Source of the DNA: Advenella sp. FME57
GTDB lineage: Bacteria > Pseudomonadota > Gammaproteobacteria > Burkholderiales > Burkholderiaceae_B
Assembly: GCF_014897675.1 (NCBI RefSeq)
Contig: NZ_JABUXU010000002.1
Location: 186,001 to 250,000, forward strand
Length of the DNA stretch: 64,000 nucleotides
Direction of reading: 5' to 3'
This document shows, piece by piece, positions 1 through 9,454 of this stretch. Positions within the stretch are counted from its first letter, which is position 1. Each line of letters opens with the position of its first letter. The translations under genes and the position numbers were made by a program. Below the pieces are notes generated by a model. That model had not been told where the DNA came from and did not search any database. It saw nothing but the letters and a program-made list of their open reading frames with translations.

Positions 1-462
1 AGGGCGGCCCAGACCGGCACCTTCTCTTTTGAACGTCCGGGAAAATTCAACTGGAGCGTGGTCAAGCCCTATGCGCAGAGTGTGATTTCCGACGGCAAAA
101 CCGTCTATCAATATGATCCCGATCTGCGCCAGGTCACGGAACGCCCGGTGAGCAAAGCGGTCGGTGCCTCGCCCGCGGCCATTCTGTTCGGTTCCGGTAC
201 GCTGGACGATTCTTTCAAACTGTCTGCGCTGCCTGATAACCAGGGCATGGTGTGGATGCGCGCAACCCCCAACGTGTCTGACGCCGGGTTGACACATGTG
301 GACATCGGCTTTGCCAATAACCTGCCGGCCGAGCTGATCATTCTGGATTCTTTCGGACAGACCACGTCGATCAAATTGCGCAATTTCAAAAGCAACGCGA
401 AAATTCCAGCCAGTGCCTACCAGTTCAAGGCCCCCCCTGGCGTAGATACCGTTAAAATGTAG
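1..462 (+). CDS. lolA: Outer-membrane lipoprotein carrier protein LolA, 3' part
   Basis: The frame is open from the first base of the window to the stop at 460-462, so only the C-terminal ~153 residues are present and the start lies upstream. The visible part begins with the conserved 'GTFSFERPGKFNW' stretch, followed by a YDPDLRQVT-like segment and a C-terminal FKAPPGVD, all typical of LolA. LolA is the periplasmic chaperone that takes mature lipoproteins from the LolCDE complex in the inner membrane and delivers them to LolB in the outer membrane. A rho-independent terminator follows 42 bases after the stop, so transcription probably ends here and rarA has its own or a read-through promoter. 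The family call rests on motif recognition and is fairly firm. Confidence 0.85.
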   Translation, partial: RAAQTGTFSFERPGKFNWSVVKPYAQSVISDGKTVYQYDPDLRQVTERPVSKAVGASPAAILFGSGTLDDSFKLSALPDNQGMVWMRATPNVSDAGLTHVDIGFANNLPAELIILDSFGQTTSIKLRNFKSNAKIPASAYQFKAPPGVDTVKM

Positions 463-503
463 GCTGTCAAAGGGCCTGTGCCCTTACCGCAGTCCAGTTC
501 AAG

Positions 504-525
504 GGGCCGTTGCGACGGCCCTTTT
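504..525 (+). terminator. Rho-independent terminator after lolA
   Basis: GGGCCGT (504-510) pairs with ACGGCCC (515-521) across a TGCG loop and is followed directly by TTTT (522-525). It sits between lolA and rarA and separates the two transcripts, at least partly. Confidence 0.75.
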
Positions 526-580
526 GCACAATGCTGCGGTTTACCGACGTGCGCAGTGGTTCTGGAAACCCAATATATTT

Positions 581-1918
581 ATGAGTGATTTTTCCGATAG
601 CGATCTGTTCAATGGCGCCGGCGCGGGCGCGAATGCCCCGCTGGCCGAAAGACTGCGTCCGCGCAATATAGATGAGGTCATCGGGCAGTCGCATTTGCTG
701 GGGCCTGACAAGCCGTTGCGTGTAGCGTTCGAGGCGCGTCGTCCGCACTCCATGATTTTCTGGGGGCCGCCGGGCGTAGGCAAAACCACGCTGGCGCGCC
801 TGATGGCTGACGGTTTTGATGCGCATTTTATTGCCATCTCTGCGGTGCTCGGCGGCGTCAAGGACATTCGCGATGCCGTCGTCAAAGCACAGGTAGCTCA
901 GGCGCAGGGACGCAAAACCATTCTTTTTGTGGACGAGGTGCATCGCTTTAACAAGGCGCAGCAGGATGCATTCCTGCCCTATGTGGAAAGCGGGCTCTTC
1001 ACCTTCATTGGCGCCACCACTGAAAACCCGTCGTTTGAAGTCAATTCGGCGCTGTTGTCGCGCGCTCAAGTCTATGTGCTCACCTCGCTGTCGGACGAGG
1101 AACTGGGCCTGTTGCTGGTGCGCGCCAAAGAAAGTGGCGCGATTGATCTGGACTTTGACGAACAGGCCGTTGCGGTGCTGACCGGCTATGCCGATGGCGA
1201 TGCCAGGCGGTTTCTGAATTTGCTGGAGCAGACCAGCACGGCTGCCACTGCGGCACAGGTAACGCAGATCACCCCCGAGTTCATGCAAAACGCGCTCACG
1301 CTGAATCTGCGTCGTTTTGACAAGGGCGGCGATAGCTTCTATGACCAGATCTCCGCGCTGCACAAGTCGGTAAGAGGCTCTCATCCCGATGCAGCGTTGT
1401 ATTGGTTCACCCGCATGCTCGATGGCGGCGCCGATCCCAAGTATCTGTCGCGCCGCATTGTACGTATGGCCTGGGAAGATATCGGCCTGGCCGATCCGCG
1501 CGCCATGCAAATGGCCAACGAAGCGGCCGCTACCTATGAGCGCCTGGGGTCTCCGGAAGGTGAGCTTGCGCTGGCGCAGGCGGTCATCTATCTGTCCGTT
1601 GCAGCCAAGAGCAACGCGGGCTACAACGCCTACAATCAGGCACGCGCTTTCGTGAAGCAGGATAAATCGCGGGAAGTGCCGGTACATCTGCGCAATGCGC
1701 CCACCAAGCTGATGAAGGAACTGGGCTACGGGCATGAGTATCGCTATGCGCATGACGAGCCCGATGCCTATGCCGCCGGCGAGACTTATCTACCCGACGG
1801 CATGCGCGAACCGGGCTGGTATCGTCCGGTGCAACAGGGACTGGAAACGAAAATCACGGACAAGCTCAATTACCTGCGCTCGCTTGACCGTGAGGCGCGG
1901 CAAAATAAAAAGCGCTAA
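581..1918 (+). CDS. rarA: Replication-associated recombination protein RarA (MgsA), AAA+ ATPase
   Basis: This 445-residue AAA+ ATPase is of the clamp-loader-like RarA/MgsA/WRNIP1 family, which acts at stalled replication forks with SSB and RecA functions. The Walker A motif GPPGVGKTT lies at residues 62-70 and the Walker B motif FVDEVH at about 116-121, followed by HRFNKAQQDA. A sensor-1 stretch IGATTENPSFEVN comes next. The C-terminal tetramerisation part contains KSVRGSHPDAALYW and GGADPKYLSRRI, both family hallmarks. I chose ATG 581 (MSDFSDSDLF) because the longer TTG start at 524 would overlap the terminator. lolA-rarA-serS order is common in proteobacteria; here a small secreted protein gene and non-coding DNA lie between rarA and serS. 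Confidence 0.95.
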   Translation: MSDFSDSDLFNGAGAGANAPLAERLRPRNIDEVIGQSHLLGPDKPLRVAFEARRPHSMIFWGPPGVGKTTLARLMADGFDAHFIAISAVLGGVKDIRDAVVKAQVAQAQGRKTILFVDEVHRFNKAQQDAFLPYVESGLFTFIGATTENPSFEVNSALLSRAQVYVLTSLSDEELGLLLVRAKESGAIDLDFDEQAVAVLTGYADGDARRFLNLLEQTSTAATAAQVTQITPEFMQNALTLNLRRFDKGGDSFYDQISALHKSVRGSHPDAALYWFTRMLDGGADPKYLSRRIVRMAWEDIGLADPRAMQMANEAAATYERLGSPEGELALAQAVIYLSVAAKSNAGYNAYNQARAFVKQDKSREVPVHLRNAPTKLMKELGYGHEYRYAHDEPDAYAAGETYLPDGMREPGWYRPVQQGLETKITDKLNYLRSLDREARQNKKR

Positions 1919-2018
1919 ATAAATAGCTCAAAAGTGCCAAGCTCACTGCCCGCCAGTGCCTCGCACGGGTACCTGCCTTCGTCTCTTTTATATGTCAGCT
2001 GAAATGCCGTTGCATAAA

Positions 2019-2062
2019 TATCTGGCAAGAGGATGTAATATATCTGGCAAGGGACTGTAATA
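2019..2062 (+). repeat. Two tandem 22-bp repeats upstream of small secreted protein gene
   Basis: Copy 1 (2019-2040) and copy 2 (2041-2062) abut and differ at three positions. Both start with TATCTGGCAAG and end with TGTAATA. The ATCTGGCA core recurs in the perfect palindrome at 2617-2632, so these may be binding sites for one regulator. They lie about 150 bases before the start at 2208, a plausible place for promoter control. Confidence 0.55.
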
Positions 2063-2207
2063 AAGTAACCCTTTGCGCTGTCCAGGGAGTAAGTTAAATA
2101 TTGCCGGCAGCAGCTATCGGTCAGGCCCCGGCTGCCGCGTATCCATTTGCCATTGGCGCCGGACGCGAGGTGCGGTAGCTTACGTTATCAATAACAGGAG
2201 CGAGAGC

Positions 2208-2465
2208 ATGAAAAATACCGATATAGCGACACTGGCCAGTGCAGTCGCATTGGCGCTGGGTATGCATTCGGCGATGGCAGCAGACATGACGATGGATGCC
2301 GAAGGCAAAGTGTCTCAAAAGCCGGCGCAGCAAGCCGGCGCCGGCCCTGCGCCCACCTCGGGGTGGGAAAAACTCAGTAAAAATAAAAACTGGAAACCGG
2401 CGGCGCCAGCCGCGGATCAGCGCCATCACAACGACATGAAATCGAAAACCAGGGCGGCCCCTTAA
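2208..2465 (+). CDS. Small predicted secreted protein, function unknown
   Basis: This is an 85-residue protein starting at ATG 2208, with an AACAGGAGCGAG ribosome binding site about 8 bases before it. Residues 1-24 look like a Sec signal peptide: MKNTD followed by a hydrophobic Ala/Leu-rich core, ending AMAA, with cleavage predicted after AMA or AMAA. The mature part is short, hydrophilic and rich in Lys, Pro, Ala and Gln, with SGWEKLSKNKNWKPAAPA in the middle and no cysteine. It contains no enzyme motif, so it could be a small periplasmic protein. I do not recognise the family. The gene stands alone between rarA and serS. The strong ribosome binding site and clear signal peptide support it as real; longer in-frame starts upstream lack a signal peptide and are less likely. 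Confidence 0.6.
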   Translation: MKNTDIATLASAVALALGMHSAMAADMTMDAEGKVSQKPAQQAGAGPAPTSGWEKLSKNKNWKPAAPAADQRHHNDMKSKTRAAP

Positions 2466-4442
<1,977 letters not shown>

Positions 4443-4584
4443 GTTATGTTGGTCAAGCCCCGCCGGGCCGCTGTGCCCGGCGGGCGGGCCCGATTTGCCA
4501 TGATGTATTGACGACGTTCCGGCCCCCTGACGGAAGCGGCGTTCTTTCCTGATTCATCAAACATTCCATTCAAGGTTGTCCGTC

Positions 4585-5355
4585 ATGCTTTTCCTGCTTT
4601 CCCCTGCCAAAAAACTCGATTACGACTCTCCTGTTTCTACCAACACCCATACCCAGCCACTTTTTATCAAACGGTCCGCAGAACTGATCAAAGTGCTCAG
4701 AACCAAGGGCGTCGACGATATTGCCGGACTTATGAAGCTGAGCCCGGCGTTGTCCGAACTGAACGTACAACGGTACTCGGAGTGGAAACCCAGATTTGAT
4801 CAGGAAAACGCCCGCCAGGCCGTGCTGGCCTTCAATGGCGACGTGTATGAAGGCCTGGCTGCGGCGACGCTGAGCGAATCACAGTTGACATGGGCCCAGG
4901 AACACGTGGCCATTCTGAGCGGCCTGTATGGCGTGCTACGTCCGCTTGACCTGATGCAACCCTATCGGCTGGAAATGGGCACTCGCCTGCAGACCAGTCG
5001 TGGCAAGAATCTGTATGAGTTTTGGGGTTCTGAAATCGCTCAATACCTGAATGAGCGTCTGGCCGAGCAGACTTCGCGCATCGTGATCAACCTGGCCTCT
5101 GAAGAATATTTCAAAGCGGTCGACCAAAAAGCGCTGGATGCGCGCGTTGTCCAGTGTGTCTTCCAGGACTATAAGAACGGTGTTTATAAAATTATCAGTT
5201 TCAACGCCAAGCGCGCGCGCGGGCTCATGGCGCGGTTTGCCATTGAGACCAAAGCGAAAACGCCGGCGGCCCTGAAAAAATTCAATGGTCAAGGCTATGC
5301 CTTTGCCGCCGAGGAGTCCACGGAAGACAAGCTGGTCTTCCGGAGAAAACAATGA
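4585..5355 (+). CDS. yaaA: Peroxide stress protein YaaA (DUF328)
   Basis: This 256-residue protein of the YaaA/DUF328 family starts MLFLLSPAKKLDYDSP, the family signature. Later family blocks include LSPALSELNVQRY, FNGDVYEGL, LSGLYGVLRPLDLMQPYRLEMGT and FNAKRARGLMARF. In E. coli, YaaA is induced by OxyR and lowers intracellular free iron under peroxide stress, limiting DNA damage. ATG 4585 was chosen over the TTG three codons upstream because the family starts at MLFLLSPAKK. The stop overlaps the following MFS gene by 4 bases (ATGA), so the two are translationally coupled. The functional link to the transporter is not known. Confidence 0.93.
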   Translation: MLFLLSPAKKLDYDSPVSTNTHTQPLFIKRSAELIKVLRTKGVDDIAGLMKLSPALSELNVQRYSEWKPRFDQENARQAVLAFNGDVYEGLAAATLSESQLTWAQEHVAILSGLYGVLRPLDLMQPYRLEMGTRLQTSRGKNLYEFWGSEIAQYLNERLAEQTSRIVINLASEEYFKAVDQKALDARVVQCVFQDYKNGVYKIISFNAKRARGLMARFAIETKAKTPAALKKFNGQGYAFAAEESTEDKLVFRRKQ

Positions 5356-6584
5356 GCCGCCAGGCTGCAATAAGGATTTTTGTACTTTTTGCACTGGGCT
5401 ACTTCCTGTCCTATGTGTATCGCGGCCTGAATATCGGCTTTGCGCCGTTCCTGTCGCGCGAAATGAATCTGACTGCCAGCGACCTGGGGCTGCTGACCAG
5501 TTTTTACTTTATCGGCTTTGCCCTGGCCCAGCTTCCGGCCGGGCTGGCGCTGGACCGCTATGGCGCACGCCGCACCGATGCCATCCTGCTACTGGTGGCC
5601 GCGGCCGGGACGGTGCTTTACGGTATGACGCACACCATGCAGGGGCTGATTATCGGCCGCATCATGATCGGCGTGGGCGTCTCGGTCTGTCTAGGCGCCG
5701 GCTTCCTGGCGATTGCCCAGAATTTTCCGTCCTCGCGCTGGCCGCTGCTCAATGGCCTGATGGTGGCGCTGGGTGGCATGGGCGGGGTAGTGGTCGGCAC
5801 GCCGCTGGCGGTATTGCTAACGCAATACACCTGGCGTGAAATCAGCGTGGGCATGGCCGTGTTCACCATTGCCGTGGCTATTGTCATCTGGCTGCTGGTG
5901 CCCGAATCGAAGCAGCGGATGGCGCCGCATGAGCCGGTATCCAAGCAGATCCATGGCGTTCGTATTATCTTGAAGAACGCAGTGTTCTGGCGCGTGGTGC
6001 CTTTTCCGTGCGCCGTGGGCGGCGCTTTCTATGCGGCCCAGTCGCTGTGGGTCAAACCGTATCTGACCGATGTCTCCGGATTGACGGCGCGTCAAGCTGA
6101 CAGCCTGGTGTCCATGCTGGGGCTGACCATGGTGGCCGGCACGGTCATCACCGGCCTGGTGGCGCGCCGCATCGAGCGCTACGGCCTGGGCCTGCGTGCC
6201 TTTTGCGGGCTGGGAATGACGCTGTTCGTGCTGGTGCAGTTGCTGATTCTGTTCCGGGTGCCCGTTTCGCCGGCGCTGATCTGGGGCGCTTACGGGTTTC
6301 TTGCCGCCAGTTGTATTCTTGCCTATGCCTTGCTGGCCGAGGTATTTCCACGCAAGGTTGTAGGCCGCGTGACGACCGCCTTCAACATGATTTTTTTCAT
6401 CAGCATTTTTTCCATGCAGGTTGGCGTAGGATTCGTGCTGGATTTCTGGCCCGCAAATAACGGTCATTATCCTGCCGTGGCGCACCTGACCGGCTGGGGC
6501 ATCATGATTGCAATCCAGCTGCTGTCGGCGATCCTCTATTTCTGGCCCGGCGCCCTTAACGTGGATGAGCAGCTGTTCGAATAG
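5352..6584 (+). CDS. MFS transporter
   Basis: This 410-residue inner-membrane protein has about twelve hydrophobic segments and the layout of the major facilitator superfamily. The loop between TM2 and TM3 carries the MFS motif A as LDRYGARR, followed by TM3-TM4 with GRIMIGVGVSVCLGAGF. A central hydrophilic loop around residues 190-205 separates the two six-helix halves. The substrate cannot be told from sequence. The start ATG lies inside the yaaA stop (ATGA overlap), implying co-transcription with that stress gene. The nearest relatives I can recall are CynX/NarK-like or uncharacterised organic-anion carriers. The gene faces the FUSC gene, which is on the other strand, with 193 bases between the stops. 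Confidence 0.85.
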   Translation: MSRQAAIRIFVLFALGYFLSYVYRGLNIGFAPFLSREMNLTASDLGLLTSFYFIGFALAQLPAGLALDRYGARRTDAILLLVAAAGTVLYGMTHTMQGLIIGRIMIGVGVSVCLGAGFLAIAQNFPSSRWPLLNGLMVALGGMGGVVVGTPLAVLLTQYTWREISVGMAVFTIAVAIVIWLLVPESKQRMAPHEPVSKQIHGVRIILKNAVFWRVVPFPCAVGGAFYAAQSLWVKPYLTDVSGLTARQADSLVSMLGLTMVAGTVITGLVARRIERYGLGLRAFCGLGMTLFVLVQLLILFRVPVSPALIWGAYGFLAASCILAYALLAEVFPRKVVGRVTTAFNMIFFISIFSMQVGVGFVLDFWPANNGHYPAVAHLTGWGIMIAIQLLSAILYFWPGALNVDEQLFE

Positions 6585-6670
6585 ATGGCCATAGGTGTCA
6601 CACGCATGGAGCGTGGCAGCGGGCCGCCATGGAGCAGGGCCAGCAGTGTAACGCCAAGCTGCGCAGTCAA

Positions 6671-6705
6671 TAACGATAAACGATAAGTGATTAACGATTA
6701 ACGAT
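6671..6705 (+). repeat. Short AACGAT repeats between convergent genes
   Basis: The stretch contains four closely spaced AACGAT units (TAACGATAA, AACGATAAG, TTAACGATT, TTAACGATG) in 35 bases. It lies in the convergent gap between the MFS and FUSC genes. No terminator hairpin with a T tract was seen nearby. Function is unknown, and it may be a simple-sequence relic. Confidence 0.4.
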
Positions 6706-6777
6706 GTGCCATGTATGAATGCGCTCGTGCCGGCCTGCTGATTGGCTTCCCGATCCTGTCGACAGGGTATGTCGCGA

Positions 6778-8967
6778 TTACATCAAGCCAATATTGGTCG
6801 CTTGCTGGCGGATGCGCAGCGCGGCCTGCTGCATCTGTTTGAGCGGAAAGACCAGGCTGCCGTACTGACCCTCGGTTTCAATTTGCGAAGGCGCCTCGGT
6901 AATGGCTTGTGCCTCCTTGTCCAGCAAGTCAGACACGTTGGAGAGGGTCTGCTGCATATTGGGCGGTATTTTGTCCAGGCCGGCCAGGACCGGCGCAATG
7001 GCGGCGATCTGACTGGCCACGGCGTCGGTCTGCACCAGAATCGTATTCAATTCCTTAATATGGATCTGCTTGGATTTGGGTTCGTTCATCATCCGGTAGA
7101 AACTGTCTGCGAACGCGCCAAAGGTCGTGTGCATATTCTTGCGAGACAGCTGCGCCTGCACGTAGCGTTCGTTGTCTGCCGATGACACTTTCTGCTCCGG
7201 ATCGGCGTGGACCGAATTGATGTACGCCTGCACGGCCAGAATGTAGTCATGCGCCGCCGCAATGGCCTCCTGCGCCAGCGGCATGATGCGCTGCTTCTCC
7301 CACCAGGGAAGAATCGACCCGCAGACAAATGCCAGCGCGCAACCGGCCAGGGTGTCCAGCGCGCGTTCGCCGATAATCAACAGGTTGCCCGGGCTCAGGA
7401 AGTGAAAGGCGATCAGAATATAGATCGTCATCAATAGCGAGCTAAGCGGATAGTTGGTCAATACGAACGCATTGCCCAGCACCATCGCCGGAATCATGAT
7501 GGCAATAAGAATAAACGGATTGCTGGTCAGGTTAAATAGCGCAATGGTGATCAGGCAACCGGCCAGCGTGCCGGCCAGGCGGCCGATCGTGCGCTGGCGG
7601 GTCAGCGCGAACCCGGGCCGCATGATAATGAGCACTGTCAGGATGATCCAGTAACTGTGCGAGGTAAATGTGCGCACAATCTCCGAGTGTCCATAGACCA
7701 GGCTGACGACAGTAGAAATGAGCAACACCAGGGTGACCACGAATGTGGTGCGCAATGCGTAGCGGAAAATGGACGAGCTCAGATTCAGATTGCGCTTCAA
7801 GGGGGTCAGCGTAATGGCTTGCGGCGTAATAAAACGGCGCAGCGAGCTATCGCGCTTCAGGCTATCGACGGGTTCAAGTCGCATGCCGCGCAGATTATCG
7901 GCAATGCGGTCCACAAACCGGCTGGCATTACGCAGGCGGCGCACAATCTGCACCAGCAGCAGATAGGTCTCCGGTTCAGTACGCTGGATGCCATCCTGTT
8001 TTAGTTGCAGCAGTTCGTACTCCATGGCGCGCAACTCCGCCCGGACGCTGTTGCGATAATCCACCGGCTTGTTTCGCGCCAGGCTATAGGCGGTCCGATT
8101 CAGGGTGCGACTGATCTTGAACAGGGTGTCGCGCATGAACAGCAGGATGTCGTGGTCTTGAAAGCGCGCACGCAAGGTGGCATAGTCGGTCTGCGACGCC
8201 ACCATAGTATCGAGCAGGGCAATCATGTCGATAAAGACATTCCACAGCAAAATACGCTGCTGGTCGCTGGCGTCGTTGTCGCGGGGCAGATTGCGCAGCA
8301 CGACATCGCGTGCGCTCTGGTGCTGCTCTGTCATTGCGATCATTTGCGGGATCAGCCGCCGGTAGCTGTCATCCAGGTTTTTATGAGTGTCGTAAAAATC
8401 GGCGCGCGTGCTTACGTAAGCGGCGGTGGCATACAGGGCGGCAGACAGGGTCTGCCTTTCTTCGCGCAGCTTGAACAGGTGACTGATGGACGTGCTGTAC
8501 AGTATGTAGAAAACACCGCCCATGGCCGTGTAGCTGGTATGGGTGAGCGCCTCGCCGACCGACATGGGGGTGTGCATGGATAGCATCATCTGCAGCAGGC
8601 ACCCGAATCCGATCAGCCCCCCGCGCCGGCCATAGACCGACAGCATGGAATAGAAGAATACCTGGGCCGACACCACCAGCCAGAGCAGGGCGGGATAGGG
8701 GCTTGCCAGCCCGGTGATTAATCCCGAGATCTGTCCCAATACGATACCGCCCAGCATTTCATTCAGCCGCGAGCGCTTGGTGCCGCCTACCTGATCGATA
8801 ATGGCCGGACACAGGGCCCCGATGGCCAGCGCCACGCCTATCGTGGGCTGGTTGAAAAAACCTGCCATTACCAGTACCGGCAGCAGCACCCCCGTGGCTT
8901 GGCGCGTTCCATGAAAAAAATTGGAACTGTAGAAGAATTTGACGAAATTTTCCGCGCGAATATCCAT
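6778..8967 (-). CDS. FUSC-family inner-membrane protein (YccS/YhfK-like)
   Basis: This 729-residue protein has two hydrophobic blocks, at about residues 20-190 and 395-560, each with roughly five to six membrane helices. Each block is followed by a hydrophilic, helical cytoplasmic part. This duplicated TM-cytosol layout is that of the FUSC (fusaric acid resistance) group, including E. coli YccS and YhfK. Members are implicated in efflux of aromatic acids, but YccS-type proteins have no firm substrate. I chose ATG at 8965-8967 (MDIRAENFVKFFYSS) because the upstream extension is basic, cysteine-rich and unlike the family. The gene is single, divergent from the ilv operon with about 490 bases between. 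No membrane-fusion or outer-membrane partner (AaeA-like) is adjacent, which favours the YccS over the AaeB type. Confidence 0.85.
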   Translation of the reverse strand: MDIRAENFVKFFYSSNFFHGTRQATGVLLPVLVMAGFFNQPTIGVALAIGALCPAIIDQVGGTKRSRLNEMLGGIVLGQISGLITGLASPYPALLWLVVSAQVFFYSMLSVYGRRGGLIGFGCLLQMMLSMHTPMSVGEALTHTSYTAMGGVFYILYSTSISHLFKLREERQTLSAALYATAAYVSTRADFYDTHKNLDDSYRRLIPQMIAMTEQHQSARDVVLRNLPRDNDASDQQRILLWNVFIDMIALLDTMVASQTDYATLRARFQDHDILLFMRDTLFKISRTLNRTAYSLARNKPVDYRNSVRAELRAMEYELLQLKQDGIQRTEPETYLLLVQIVRRLRNASRFVDRIADNLRGMRLEPVDSLKRDSSLRRFITPQAITLTPLKRNLNLSSSIFRYALRTTFVVTLVLLISTVVSLVYGHSEIVRTFTSHSYWIILTVLIIMRPGFALTRQRTIGRLAGTLAGCLITIALFNLTSNPFILIAIMIPAMVLGNAFVLTNYPLSSLLMTIYILIAFHFLSPGNLLIIGERALDTLAGCALAFVCGSILPWWEKQRIMPLAQEAIAAAHDYILAVQAYINSVHADPEQKVSSADNERYVQAQLSRKNMHTTFGAFADSFYRMMNEPKSKQIHIKELNTILVQTDAVASQIAAIAPVLAGLDKIPPNMQQTLSNVSDLLDKEAQAITEAPSQIETEGQYGSLVFPLKQMQQAALRIRQQATNIGLM

Positions 8968-9454
8968 ACACCAAACCAGTGAAAAGACGCAGGCTCCCGA
9001 GTGCCGATCGCTGGCAGGCGACAGGCGGTGCCCAAAGAGGCGACACAGCAAAGAGCCCTATTGTACCGCCGGGCGGCGATAAATTTGTGCATAATGAATA
9101 TTCCCGATTGCGTTTGGTGTTGCAATGCGGTACATTTGAGGACTATACCTGCGCACAATCCGTCGCTGGTATTTACGGACACCCTGTTTTAGCTATCCGC
9201 TTCAATTGCAGTGCGCCTAAATGAATGAACAATAGCGGTTATTCGTGCCAAAAGTGTGAATAAACGTCTCCATTTCGAACTCTCCCGCACCCAGTGTGCG
9301 CGCAGACCCAGATTGATGGCCAGGCTGGTACATCAATGTCTGCAGGTGGCGTTCCTCCGTGAGGAACAAAGCGCTGCAGATGTTGACGGATCCCGCCAAA
9401 GCCTAGGTCACAGGACCAATCAACGCGGGAATGCTGGTTATGAAAGGAAATAAC
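8968..9454 (+). promoter_or_regulatory. Divergent intergenic region and ilvB leader with hairpins
   Basis: These 487 bases separate the FUSC gene from ilvB and hold no convincing gene. Two adjacent perfect stems occur on the plus strand: ATTGATG/CATCAAT (9312-9318 with 9331-9337) and GTTCCTC/GAGGAAC (9351-9357 with 9361-9367, loop CGT). A further possible stem TCCCGC/GCGGGA spans about 9390-9431. The long structured leader could hold an ilv regulatory RNA. No leader peptide with runs of Leu, Val or Ile codons was seen, so classic ribosome-coupled attenuation is not supported. Confidence 0.5.

Noticed and set aside
467-1753. A 428-codon frame on the minus strand across rarA
   Set aside because: It lies antisense to rarA, whose Walker A and B motifs are clear; the translated sequence is Arg/Gln/His-rich and matches no family I recognise.
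2019-2062. Integration or phage attachment repeat
   Set aside because: No integrase, no tRNA and no mobile genes nearby; the two copies abut directly.
5817-6485. A 222-codon minus frame across the MFS gene
   Set aside because: Shadow of the MFS coding region: its composition is Gln/His/Arg-rich and it lacks a ribosome binding site.
9052-9454. Classic ilv leader peptide with Leu/Val/Ile codons for attenuation
   Set aside because: No short frame with clustered branched-chain codons followed by a terminator was seen.
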